Assembly (NCBI GenBank): GCA_964020085.1
Contig: OZ026604.1
Coordinates: 31,005,630 to 31,069,629 of the forward strand
Source: Micromussa lordhowensis
Lineage: Eukaryota > Cnidaria > Anthozoa > Scleractinia > Lobophylliidae
DNA length: 64,000 nucleotides
Direction: 5' to 3'
Position 1 is the stretch's first letter, and each line of letters opens with the position of its first letter. This document shows, piece after piece, positions 28,411 to 40,800 of this stretch. Made by a program: the position numbers and the translations under genes. The notes under the pieces were generated by a model, which searched no databases, was not told the DNA's origin, and saw only the letters and a program-made list of their open reading frames with translations.

Positions 28411-28433
28411 CCGGAAAACTGGTACCATCCACC
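28411..28433 (-). repeat. Right terminal inverted repeat
   Basis: Reads ccggaaaactggtaccatcc followed by acc. Its reverse complement matches the left end of the element, with identity over the terminal 13 bases. Confidence 0.85.
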
Positions 28434-28437
28434 TTAA
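28434..28437. repeat. TTAA target-site duplication, right
   Basis: Second copy of the TTAA at the left edge. The satellite resumes from here as agtgtccgtgaagccgag, in register with the interrupted monomer. Confidence 0.9.
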
Positions 28438-31337
28438 AGTGTCCGTGAAGCCGAGCTATGTCAAATTTTCCACGGGGACCCCCAGCGCGCGTTTTCTGAA
28501 ATTCTGCAAAGTTGGGACCAGGGGAAACTACTGCAAAAAGAAGGCCAGAAGAAACACCCTAACGGCCAATGCCATCATGTCCTAACTAAAATTTCCTTGA
28601 AGTGCCAACCTAGCAGAACATTTTGCTGCAAACCGCGCCTCTTAAAGTGCCCGTGAAGCCGAGCTATGTCAAATTTGCCAAGGGGACCCCCAGCGTGCGT
28701 TTTCTGAAATTCTGCAAAGTTGGGACCAGGGGAAACTACTGCAAAAAGAAGGCCAGAAAAAACACCCTGGCGCCAACGCCATCATGTTTTAACTAATATT
28801 TCCTTCAAGTGCCAACCTAACAAAACATGTTGCTGCAAACTGCGCCTCTTAAAGTGCCCGTGAAGCCGAGCTATGTCAAATTTGCCAAGGGGACCCCCAG
28901 CGCGCGTTTTCTGAAATTCTGCAAAGTTGGGACCAGGGGAAACTACTGCAAAAAGAAGGCCAGAAAAAACACCCTGGCGCCAATGCCATCATGTCCTAAC
29001 TAAAATTTCCTTAAAGTGCCGACCTAGTAGAACATTTTGCTGCAAACCGCGCCTCTTAAAGTGCCCGTGAAGCCGAGCTACGTCAAATTTGCCAAGGGGA
29101 CCCCCAGCGCGCGTTTTCTGAAATTCTGCAAAGTTGGGACCAGGGGAAACTACTGCAAAAAGAAGGCCAGAAAAAACACCCTGGCGCCAATGCCATCATG
29201 TCCTATATAGCATTTCCTTAAATTGCCAACCTAGCAAAACATTTCGCTGCAAACCACGCCTCTTAAAGTGCCTGTGAAGCCGAGCTATGTCAAATTTGCC
29301 AAGGGGACCCCCAGCGCGCGTTTTCTGAAATTCTGCAAAGTTGGGACCAGGGGAAACTACTGCAAAAAGAAGGCCAGAAAAAACACCCTGGCGCCAATGC
29401 CATCATGTCCTAACTAAAATTTCCTTCAAGTGCCAAGCTAGCAGAACATTTTGCTGCAAACCGCGCCTCTTAAAGTGCCCGTGAAGCCGAGCTATGTCAA
29501 ATTTGCCAAGGCGACCCCCAGCGCGCGTTTTCTGAAATTCTGCAAAGTTTGGACCAGGGGAAACTACTGCAAAAAGAAGGCCAGAAAAAACACCCTGGCG
29601 CCAATGCCATCATGTCCTAAATAACATTTCCTTGAAGTGCCATCCTAGCAGAACATTTTGCTGGAAACCGCGTCTCTTAAAGTGCCCGTGAAGCCGAGCT
29701 ATGTCAAATTTGCCAAGGGGACCCCCAGCGCGCGTTTTCTGAAATTCTGCAAAGTTGGGACCACGGGAAACTACTGCAAAAAGAAGGCCAGAAAAAGCAC
29801 CCTTGCGCCAATGCTATCATGTTCTAACTAAAATTTTCTTGAAGTGCCAACCTAGCAAAACATTTTGCTGCAAACCGCGCCTCTTAAAGTGCCCGTGAAG
29901 CCGAGCTATGTCAAATTTTCCACGGGGACCCCCAGCGCGCGTTTTCTGAAATTCTGCAAAGTTGGGACCAGGGGAAACTACTGCAAAAAGAAGGCCAGAA
30001 GAAACACCCTAACGGCCAATGCCATCATGTCCTAACTAAAATTTCCTTGAAGTGCCAACCTAGCAGAACATTTTGCTGCAAACCGCGCCTCTTAAAGTGC
30101 CCGTGAAGCCGAGCTATGTCAAATTTGCCAAGGGGACCCCCAGCGTGCGTTTTCTGAAATTCTGCAAAGTTGGGACCAGGGGAAACTACTGCAAAAAGAA
30201 GGCCAGAAAAAACACCCTGGCGCCAACGCCATCATGTTTTAACTAATATTTCCTTCAAGTGCCAACCTAACAAAACATGTTGCTGCAAACTGCGCCTCTT
30301 AAAGTGCCCGTGAAGCCGAGCTATGTCAAATTTGCCAAGGGGACCCCCAGCGCGCGTTTTCTGAAATTCTGCAAAGTTGGGACCAGGGGAAACTACTGCA
30401 AAAAGAAGGCCAGAAAAAACACCCTGGCGCCAATGCCATCATGTCCTAACTAAAATTTCCTTAAAGTGCCGACCTAGTAGAACATTTTGCTGCAAACCGC
30501 GCCTCTTAAAGTGCCCGTGAAGCCGAGCTATGTCAAATTTGCCAAGGGGACCCCCAGCGCGCGTTTTCTGAAATTCTGCAAAGTTGGGACCAGGGGAAAC
30601 TACTGCAAAAAGAAGGCCAGAAAAAACACCCTGGCGCCAATGCCATCATGTCCTATATAGCATTTCCTTAAATTGCCAACCTAGCAAAACATTTCGCTGC
30701 AAACCACGCCTCTTAAAGTGCCTGTGAAGCCGAGCTATGTCAAATTTGCCAAGGGGACCCCCAGCGCGCGTTTTCTGAAATTCTGCAAAGTTGGGACCAG
30801 GGGAAACTACTGCAAAAAGAAGGCCAGAAAAAACACCCTGGCGCCAATGCCATCATGTCCTAACTAAAATTTCCTTCAAGTGCCAAGCTAGCAGAACATT
30901 TTGCTGCAAACCGCGCCTCTTAAAGTGCCCGTGAAGCCGAGCTATGTCAAATTTGCCAAGGCGACCCCCAGCGCGCGTTTTCTGAAATTCTGCAAAGTTT
31001 GGACCAGGGGAAACTACTGCAAAAAGAAGGCCAGAAAAAACACCCTGGCGCCAATGCCATCATGTCCTAAATAACATTTCCTTGAAGTGCCATCCTAGCA
31101 GAACATTTTGCTGGAAACCGCGTCTCTTAAAGTGCCCGTGAAGCCGAGCTATGTCAAATTTGCCAAGGGGACCCCCAGCGCGCGTTTTCTGAAATTCTGC
31201 AAAGTTGGGACCACGGGAAACTACTGCAAAAAGAAGGCCAGAAAAAGCACCCTTGCGCCAATGCTATCATGTTCTAACTAAAATTTTCTTGAAGTGCCAA
31301 CCTAGCAAAACATTTTGCTGCAAACCGCGCCTCTTAA
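28438..31337 (+). repeat. Higher-order repeat, 7 monomers (1,450 bp), two almost identical copies
   Basis: Copies at 28438-29887 and 29888-31337. I found only about two differences between them (gtgtccgtg versus gtgcccgtg at the left edge, and gctacgtc versus gctatgtc near 29080/30530). The unit is 7 x 207 + 1, the extra base lying in accctaacggccaatgcc. The left edge coincides with the transposon insertion. The unit just before the second copy (about 29815-29887) matches the sequence left of the transposon and so shows the uninterrupted site. Confidence 0.92.
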
Positions 31338-33164
31338 AGTGCCCGTGAAGCCGAGCTATGTCAAATTTTCAAAGGGAACCCTTAGCGCGCGTTTTCTGAA
31401 ATTTTGCAAAGTTGGGACCAGGGGAAACTACTGCAAAAAGAAGGCCAGAAAAAACACCCTGGCGCTAATGCTATCATGTGCTAACTACAATTTCCTTCAA
31501 GTGCCAACCTAGCAGAACATTTTGCTGCAAACCGCGCCTCTGAAAGTGCCCGTGAAGCCGAGCTATGTCAAATTTGCCAAGGGGACCCCCAGCGCGCTTT
31601 TTCTGAAATTCTGCAAAGTTGGAACGAGGGGAAACTACTGCAAAAAGAAGGCCAAAAAAAACACCCTGGCGCCAATGCCATCATGTCCTAACTACGATTT
31701 CCTTGAAGTGCCAACCTAGCAAAACATTTTGCAGCAAACCGCTTCTCTTAAAGTGCCCGTGAAGCCGAGCTATGTCAAATTTGCCAAGGGGACCCCCAGC
31801 GCGCGTTTTCTGAAATTCTGCAAAGTTGGGACCAGGAGAAACTACTGCAAAAAGAAGGCCAAAAAAAACACCCTGGCGCCAATGCCATCATGTCCTAACT
31901 CGGATTTCATTAAAGTACCAACCTGGCAAAACATTTTGCTGCAAACCGCGCCTCTTAAAGTGCCCGGGAAGCCGAGCTATGTCAAATTTGCCAAGGGGAC
32001 CCCCAGCGCGCGTTTTCTGAAATTCTGCAAAGTTGGGACCAGGGGAAACTACTGCAAAAAGAAGGCCAGAAAAAACACTTTGGCGCCAATGCCATCATGT
32101 CCTAACTAGAATTAATTTTCTTGAGGTGCCAACCTAGCAGAACATTTTGCTGCAAACTGCGCCTCTTAAAGTTCCCGTGAAGCCGAGCTATGTCAAATTT
32201 GCCAAGGGGACCCCCAGCGCGCGTTTTCTGAAATTCTGCAAAGTTGGGACCAGGGGAAACTACTGCAAAAAGAAGGCCAGAAAAAACACCCTGGCGCCAA
32301 CGCCATCATGTCCTAACTAGCAATTCCTTGAAGTGCCAACTCAGCAGAACATTTTGCTCCAAACCACGCCTCTTAAAGTGCCCGTGAAGCCGAGCTATGT
32401 CAAATTTGCCAAGGGGACCCCCAGCGCGCGTTTTCTGAAATTCTGCAAAGTTAGGACCAGGGGAAACTACTGCAAAAAGAAGGCCAGAAAAAACACCCTG
32501 GCGCCAATGCCATCATGTCCTAACTAGAATTTCGTTGATGTGCTTACCTAGCAGAACATTTCGCTGCAAACCGCTTCTCTTAAAGTGCCCGTGAAGCCGA
32601 GCTATGTGAAATTTGCCACGGGGACCCCCAGCGCGCGTTTTCTGAAATTCTGCAAAGTTGGGACCAGGGGAAACTACTGCAAAAAGAAGGCCAGAAAAAA
32701 CACCCTGGCGCCAATGCCATCATGACCTAACTAAAATTTCCTTGAGGTGCTTACCTAGCAGAACATTTTGCTGCAAACCGCGCCTCTTAAAGTGCCCGTG
32801 AAGCCGAGCTATGTCAAATTTGCCAAGGGGACCCCCAGCGCGCGTTTTCTGAAATTCTGCAAAGTTGGGACCAGGGGAAACTACTGCAAAAAGAAGGCCG
32901 GAAAAAACACCCTGGCGCCAATGCCATCATGTCCTAACTAAAATTTCCTTGAAGTGCCAACCTGGCAGAACATTTTGCTGCAAACCGCGCCTCTTAAAGT
33001 GCCCGCGAAACCGAGCTATGTCAAATTTGCCAAGGGGACCCCCAGCGCGCGTTTTCTGAAATTCTGCAAAGTTGGGACCAGGGGAAACTACTGCAAAAAG
33101 AAGGCCAGAAAAAACACCCTGGCGCCAATGCCATCATGTCCTAACTACAATTTCCTTAAAGTGC

Positions 33165-36100
33165 CATCCTAGCAGAACATTTTGCTGCAAACCGCGCCTC
33201 TTAAAGTGCCCGTGAAGCCGAGCTATGTCAAATTTGCCAAAGGGACCCCCAGCGCGCATTTTCTGAAATTCTGCAAAGTTGGGACCAGGGGAAACTACTG
33301 CAAAAAAAAGGCCAGAAAAAACACCCTTGCGCCAATGCCATCATGTCCTATTTAACATTTCCTTAAAGTGCCTACCACGCAGAACATTTTGTTGCAAACC
33401 GCGCCTCTTAAAGTGCCCGTGAAGCCGAGCTATGTCAAATTTGCCAAGGGGACCCCCAGCGCGCGTTTTCTGAAATTCTGCAAAGTTGGGATGAGGGAAA
33501 ACTACTGCAAAAAGAAGGCTAGAAAAAACACCCTGGCGCCAATGCCATTATGTCCTAACTAGAATTTCCTTAAAGTGCCAACCTAGCAGAACGTTTTGCT
33601 GCAAACCGCGCCTCTTAAAGTGCCCGAGAAGCCGAGCTATGTCAAATTTGCCAAGGGGACCCCCAGCGCGCGTTTTTTGAAATTCTGCAAAGTTGGGACC
33701 AGGGGAAACTACTGCAAAAAGAAGGCAAGAAAAAACACCCTGGCGCCAATGCCATCATGTTGTAAGTAAAATTTCCTTAAAGCGCTAACCTAGCAGAACA
33801 TTTTGCTGCAAACCGCGCCTCTTAAAGTGCCCGTGAAGCCGAGCTATGTCAAATTTGCCAAGGGACCCACAGCGCACGTTTTCTGAAATTCTGCAAAGTT
33901 GGGACCAGGGGAAACTACTGCAAAAAGAAGGCCAGAAAAAACACCCTAGCACCAATGATAACATGTCCTGACTAAAATTTCCTTAAAGTGCCAACCTAGC
34001 AAAACATTTTGCTGCAAACCGCGCCTCCTAAAGTGCCCGTGAAGCCGAGCTATGTCAAATTTGCCAAGGGGACCCCCAGCGCGCGTTTTCTGAAATTCTG
34101 CAAAGTTGGGACCAGGGGAAACTACTGCAAAAAAAAGGCCAGAAAAAAACACCCTGGCGCCAACGCCATCATGTCCTAACTACAATTTCCTTGAAGTGCC
34201 AACCTGGCAGAACATTTTGCTCCAATCCGCGCCTCTTAAAGTGCCCGTGAAGCCGAGCTATGTCAAATTTGCCAAGGGGACCCCCAGCGCGCGTTTTCTG
34301 AAATTCTGCAAAGTTAGGACCAGCGGAAACTACTGCAAAAAGAAGGCCAGCAAAAACACCCTGGCGCCAATGCCATTATGTCCTAACTAAAATTTCCTTA
34401 AAGTGCCAACCTAGCAGAACATTTTGCTGCAAACCGCGCCTCTTAAAGTGCCCGTGAAGCCGAGCTATGTCAAATTTGCCAAGGGGACCCCCAGCGCGCG
34501 TTTTCTGAAATTTTGCAAAGTTGGTACCAGGGGAAACTACTGCAAAAAGGAGGCCAGAAAAAACACCCTGGCGCCAATGCCATCATGTCCTAACTACAAT
34601 TTCCTTAAAGTGCCAACCTAGCAGAACATTTTGCTGCAAACCGCGCCTCTTAAAGTGCCCGTGAGGCCGAGCTATGTCAAATTTGCCAAGGGGACCTCCA
34701 GCGCGCGTTTTCTGAAGTTCTGCAAAGTTGGGACCAGGGGAAACTACTGCAAAAAGAAGGCCAAGAAAAACACCCTGGCGCCAATGCCATCATGTCTTAA
34801 ATAAAATTTTCTTTAAGTGCCAACCTAGCAAAACATTTTGCTGCAAACCGCGCCTCTTAAAGTGCCCGTGAAGCCGAGCTATGTCAAATTTGCCAAGGGG
34901 ACTCCCAGCGCGCGTTTTCTGAAATTCTGCAAAGTTGGGACTAGGGGAAACTACTGCAAAAAGAAGGCCAGAAAAAACACCCTGGCGCCAATGCCATCAT
35001 GTCCTAAATAAAATTTCCTTGAAGTACCAACCTAGCAGAACATTTTGCTGCAAACCGCGTCTCTTAAAGTGCCCGTGAAGCCGAGCTATGTCAAATTTGC
35101 CAAGGGGACCCCCAGCGCGCGTTTTCTAAAATTCTGCAAAGTTGGGACCAGGGAAAACTACTGCAAAAAGAAGGCCAGAAAAAACACCCTGGCGCCATTG
35201 CCATCATGTGTTAACTAACATTTCCTTAAAGTGCCAACCTAGCAGAACATTTTGCTGCAAACCGCGCCTCTTAAAGTGCCCGTGAAGCCGAGCTATGTCA
35301 AATTTGCCAAGGGGAGCCCCAGCGCGCGTTTTCTGAAATTCTGCAAAGTTGGGTTCTGGGGAAACAACTGCAAAAAGAAGGCCAGAAAAGACACCCTGGC
35401 GCTAATGCCACCATGTCCTAACTAAAATTTTCTTAAAGTGCCAACCTAGCAGAACATTTTGCTGCAAACCGCGCCTCTTAAAGTGCCCGTGAAGCCGAGC
35501 TATGTCAAATTTGCCAAGGGGACTCCTAGCGCGCGTTTTCTGAAATTCTGCAAAGTTGGGACCAGGGGAAACTACTGCAAAAAGAAGACCAGAAAAAACG
35601 CCCTGGTGCCAATGCCATCATGTCCTAACTAGCATTTCCTTAAAGTGCCAACCTAGCAGAACATTTTGCTGCAAACCGCGCTTCTTGAAGTGCCCGTGAA
35701 GCCGAGCTATGTCAAATTTGCCAAGGGGACCCCCAGCGCGCGTTTTCTGAAATTCTGCAAAGTTGGGACCAGGGGAAACTACTGCAAAAAGAAGGCCAGA
35801 AAAAACACCCTGGCGCCAATGCCATCATGTCCTAACTAAAATTTCCTTAAAGTGCCATCCTAGCAGAACATTTTGCTGCAAACCGCGCCTCTTAAAGTGC
35901 CCGTGAAGCCGAGCTATGTCAAATTTGCCAAAGGGACCCCCAGCGCGCATTTTCTGAAATTCTGCAAAGTTGGGACCAGGGGAAACTACTGCAAAAACAA
36001 GGCCAGAAAAAATACCCTGGCGCCAATGCCATCATGTCCTATTTAACATTTCCTTAAAGTGCCTACCACGCAAAACATTTTGCTGCAAACCGCGCCTCTT

Positions 36101-36930
36101 AAAGTGCCCGTAAAGCCGAGGTATCTCAAATTTGCCAAGGGGACCCCCAGCGCGCGTTTTTTGAAATTCTGCAAAGTTGGGACAAGGAAAAACTACTGCA
36201 AAAAGAAGGCCAGAAAAAACACCCTGCCGCATATGCCATCATGTCTTAAGTAGACTTTCCTTCAAGTGCCAACCTAGCAGAACATTTTGCTGCAAACTGC
36301 GCCTCTTAAAGTGCCCGTGAAGCCGAGCTATGTCAAATTTGCCAAGGGGACCCCCAGCGCGCGTTTTCTGAAATTCTGCAAAGTTGGGATGAGGGGAAAC
36401 TACTGCAAAAAGAAGGCCAGAAAAAACACCCTGGCGCCAACGCCATCATGTCGTAAGTAGAATTTCCTTAAAGCGCTAACCTAGCAGAACATTTTGCTGC
36501 AAACCGCGCCTCTTAAAGTGCCCGTGAAGCCGAGCTATGTCAATTTTGCTAAGGGACCCCTAGCGCACGTTTTCTGAAATTCTGCAAAGTTGGGACCAGG
36601 GGAAACTACTGCAAAAAGAAGGCCAAAGAAAACACCCTAGCGCCAATAATATCATGTCCTGACTAAAATTTCCTTAAAGTGCCAACCTAGTAGAACATTT
36701 TGCTGCAAACCGCGCCTCCTAAAGTGCCCGTGAAGCCGAGCTATGTCAAATTTGCCAAGGGGACCCCCAGCGCGCGTTTTCTGAAATTCTGCAAAGTTGG
36801 GACCAGGGGAAACTACTGCAAAAAGAAGGCCAGAAAAAACACCCTGGCGCCAACGCCATCATGTCTTAACTAAAATTTCCTTGAAGTGCCAACCTGGCAG
36901 AACATTTTGCTGTAATCCGCGCCTCTTAAA
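33165..36930 (+). repeat. Older 13-monomer duplication (2,691 bp offset)
   Basis: Segment about 33165-34240 recurs at about 35856-36930. Shared markers are gtgccatcctagcagaacat with the gcgcgcattttctg unit, cctatttaacatttccttaa followed by cctaccacgc, the short agggacccmcagcgcacg unit (33863, and 36553 with a further change), atcatgtcctgactaaaatt, and an acctggcagaacattttgct unit with an aatccgcgcc end. Several substitutions separate the copies, so this event is older than the 28.4-31.3 kb duplication. Confidence 0.65.
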
Positions 36931-37869
36931 GTGCCCGTGAAGCCGAGCTATGTCAAATTTGCCAAGGGGACCCCCAGCGCGCGTTTTCTGAAATTCTGCA
37001 AAGTTGGGACCAGGGGAAACTACTGCAAAAAGAAGGCCAGAAAAAAAACCCTAGCGCCAATACCATCATGTCCTAAGTAAGATTTCCTTGAAGTACCAAC
37101 CTAGCAGAACATTTTGCTGCAAACCGCGTCTCTTAAAGTGCCCGTGAAGCCGAGCTATGTCAAATTTGCCAAGGGGACCCCCAGCGCGCGTTTTCTGAAA
37201 TTCTGCTAAGTTGGGACCAGGGGAAACTACTGCAAAAAGTAGGCCAGAAAGAACACCCTGGCGCCATTGCCATCATGTGTTAACTAACATTTCCTTAAAG
37301 TGCCAACCTAGCAGAACATTTTGCTGCAAACCGCGCCTCTTAAAATGCCCGTGAAACCGAGCTATGTCAAATTTGCGAACGGGACCCTCAGCGCGCGTTT
37401 TCTGAAATTCTGCAAAGTTGGGACCAGGGGAAACTACTGCAAAAAGTAGGCCAGAAAGAACACCCTGGCGCCATTGCCATCATGTGTTAACTAACATTTC
37501 CTTAAAGTGCCAACCTAGCAGAACATTTTGCTGCAAACCGCGCCTCTTAAAGTGCCCGTGAAGCTGAGCTATGTCAAATTTGCGAACGGGACCCTCAGCG
37601 CGCGTTTTCTGAAATTCTGCAAAGTTGGGACCAGGGGAAACTACTGCAAAAAGAAGGCCAGAAAAAACACCCTGGCGCCAATGCCATCATGTCCTAAAAA
37701 AAATTTCCTTGAAGTGCCAACCCAGCAGAACATTTTGCTGCAAACCGCGCCTCTTAAAGTGCCCTTCAAGCCGAGCTATGTCAAATTTGCCAAGGGGACC
37801 CCCAGCGTGCGTTTTCTGAAATTCTGCAAAGTTGGGACCAGGGGAAACAACTGAAAAAGAAGGCCAGAA

Positions 37870-40800
37870 AAAACACCCTGGCGCCAATGCCATCATGTCC
37901 TAACTAAGATTTCCTTGAAGTGCCATCCTGGCACAACATTTTGCTGCAAACCGCGCCTCTTAAAGTGCCCGTCAAGCCGAGCTATTGCAAATTTGCCATT
38001 GGGACCCGCAGCGCGCGTTTTCTGAAATTGTGCAAAGTTGGGACCAGGGGAAAGTACTGCAAAAAGAAGGCCAGAAAAAACACCCTGGCGCCAATGCGAT
38101 CATGTCCTAACTGCAATTTCCTTAAAGTGCCAACCTAGCAAAACATTTTGCTGCAAACCGCGCCTCTTAAAGTGCCCGTGAAGCCGAGCTATGTCAAATT
38201 TGCCAAGGGGACCCCCAGCGCGCGTTTTCTGAAATTCTGCAAAGTTGGGACCAGGGGAAACTACTGCAAAAAGAAGGCCAGAAAAATCACCCTGGCGCCA
38301 ATGCCATCATGTCCTAACTAGAATTTCCTTGAAGTGCCTACCTGGCAAAACATTTTGCTGCAAACCGCGCCTCTTAAAGTGCCCGTGAAGCCGAGCTATT
38401 GCAAATTTGCCATTGGGACCCGCAGCGCCCGTTTTCTGAAATTCTGCAAAGTTGGGACCAGGGGAAAGCACTGCAAAAAGAAGGCCAGAAAAACACCCTG
38501 GCGCCAATGCCATCATGTGTTAACTAACATTTCCTTAAAGTGCCAACCTAGCAGAACATTTTGCTGCAAACCGCGCCTCTTAAAGTGCCCGTGAAGCCGA
38601 GCTATGTCAAATTTGCCAAGGGGACCCCAGCGCGCGTTTTCTGAAATTCTGCAAAGTTGGGACCAGGGGAAACTACTGCAAAAAGAAAGCAAGGAAAAAC
38701 ACCCTGGCGCAAATGCCATCATGTCCTAACTAGAATTTCCTTGTAGTGCCAACCTAGCAGAAAATTTTGCTGCAAACCGCGCCTCTTAAAGTGCCCGTAA
38801 AGCCGAGCTATGTCAAATTTGCCAAGGAGACCCCCAGCGTGCGTTTTCTGAAATTCTGCAAAGTTGGGACCAGGGGAAACTACTGAAAAAGAAGGCCAGA
38901 AAAAACACCCTGGCGCCAATGCCATCATGTCCTAACCAACATTTCCTTGAAGTGCCAACCTGGCAGAACATTTTGCTGCAAACCGCGCCTCTTAAAGTGC
39001 CCGTGAAGCCGAGCTATTGCAAATTTGCCATTGGGACCCGCAGCGCGCGTTTTCTAAATTGTGCAAAGTTGGGACCAGGGGAAAGTACTGCAAAAAGTAG
39101 GCCAGAAAAAACACCCTGGCGCCAATGCGATCATGTCCTAACTGCAATTTCCTTCAAGTGCCAACCCAGCAGAACATTTTGCTGCAAACCGCGCCTCTTA
39201 AAGTGCCCGTCAAGCCGAGCTATGTCAAATTTGCCAAGGGGACCCGCAGCGCGCGTTTTCTGAAATTCTGCAAAGTTGGGACCATGGGAAACTACTGCAA
39301 AAAGAAGGCCAGAAAAAACACCCTGGCGCCAATGCCATCATGTCCTAACTAGGATTTCCTTAAAGTGCCAACCTGGCAAAACATTTTGCTGCAAACCGCG
39401 CCTCTTAAAGTGCCCGTGAAACCGAGCTATTGCAAATTTGCCATCGGCACCCGCAGCGCCCGTTTTCTGAAATTCTGCAAAGTTGGGACCAGGGGAAAGC
39501 ACTGCAAAAAGAAGGCCAGAAAAAACACCCTGGCGCCAATGCCATCATGTCCTAACTAAAATGTCCTTGAAGTGCCAACCTGGCAGAACATTTTGCTGTA
39601 ATCCGCGCCTCTTAAAGTGCCCGTGAAGCCGAGCTATGTCAAATTTGCCAAGGGGACCCCCAGCGCGCGTTTTCTGAAATTCTGCAAAGTTGGGACCAGC
39701 AGAAACTACTGCAAAAAGAAGGCCAGAAAAAACACCCTGGCGCCAATGCCATCATGTCCTAACTAGAATTTCCTTAAAGTGCCAACCTAGCAGAACATTT
39801 TGCTGCAAACCGCGCCTCTTAAAGTGCCCGTGAAGCCGAGCTATGTCAAATTTGCCAAGGGGACCCCCAGCGCGCGTTTTCTGAAATTTTGCAAAGTTGG
39901 TACCAGGGGAAACTACTGCAAAAAGAAGGCCAGAAAAAACACCCTGGCGCCAATGCCATCATGTCCTAACTTCAATTTCCTTGAAGTGCCATCCTAGCAG
40001 AACATTTTGCTGCAAACCGCGCCTCTTAAAGTGCCCGTGAGGCCGAGCTATGTCAAATTTGCCAAGGGGACCTCCAGCGCGCGTTTTCTGAAATTCTGCA
40101 AAGTTGGGACCAGGGGAAAGTACTGCAAAAAGAAGGCCAAAAAAAAAATCTGGCGCCAATGCCATCATGTGTTAAATAAAATTTTCTTTAAGTGCCAACC
40201 TAGCAAAACATTTTGCTGCAAACCGCGCCTCTTAAAGTGCCCGTGAAGCCGAGCTATGTCAAATTTGCCAAGGGGACTCCCAGCGCGCGTTTTCTGAAAT
40301 TCTGCAAAGTTGGGACCAGGGGAAACTACTGCAAAAAGAAGGCCAGAAAAAAAACCCTGGCGCCAATGCCATCATGTCCTAACTAAGATTTCCTTGAAGT
40401 GCCATCCTGGCACAACATTTTGCTGCAAACCGCGCCTCTTAAAGTGCCCGTCAAGCCGAGCTATTGCAAATTTGCCATTGGGACCCGCAGCGCGCGTTTT
40501 CTGAAATTGTGCAAAGTTGGGACCAGGGGAAAGTACTGCAAAAAGAAGGCCAGAAAAAACACCCTGGCGCCAATGCGATCATGTCCTAACTGCAATTTCC
40601 TTAAAGTGCCAACCTAGCAAAACATTTTGCTGCAAACCGCGCCTCTTAAAGTGCCCGTGAAGCCGAGCTATGTCAAATTTGCCAAGGGGACCCCCAGCGC
40701 GCGTTTTCTGAAATTCTGCAAAGTTGGGACCAGGGGAAACTACTGCAAAAAGAAGGCCAGAAAAATCACCCTGGCGCCAATGCCATCATGTCCTAACTAG

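Larger units (their letters stand above)
26593..28433. mobile_element. Non-autonomous TTAA-targeting DNA transposon, 1,841 bp
   Basis: A unique, AT-rich segment inserted inside one satellite monomer. Its ends are inverted copies of each other. The left end begins ggtggatggtaccggttttc. The right end, read on the minus strand, begins ggtggatggtaccagttttc. About 21 of the first 23 bases match. A TTAA duplication flanks it. TTAA duplication is typical of the piggyBac and Kolobok superfamilies. The purine-rich GG end is nearer to what I know of Kolobok than to the C-rich ends usual in piggyBac, but I cannot settle this by eye. I see no transposase reading frame (the longest ORF is 89 codons, unrecognised), so the copy would depend on an enzyme supplied from elsewhere. 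It contains a long internal inverted repeat at 26818-27041. Confidence 0.88.

Noticed and set aside
28203..28448. 81-codon ORF at the right end of the transposon
   Set aside because: It crosses the inverted repeat into satellite and overlaps an opposite-strand ORF of similar length; no recognisable domain.
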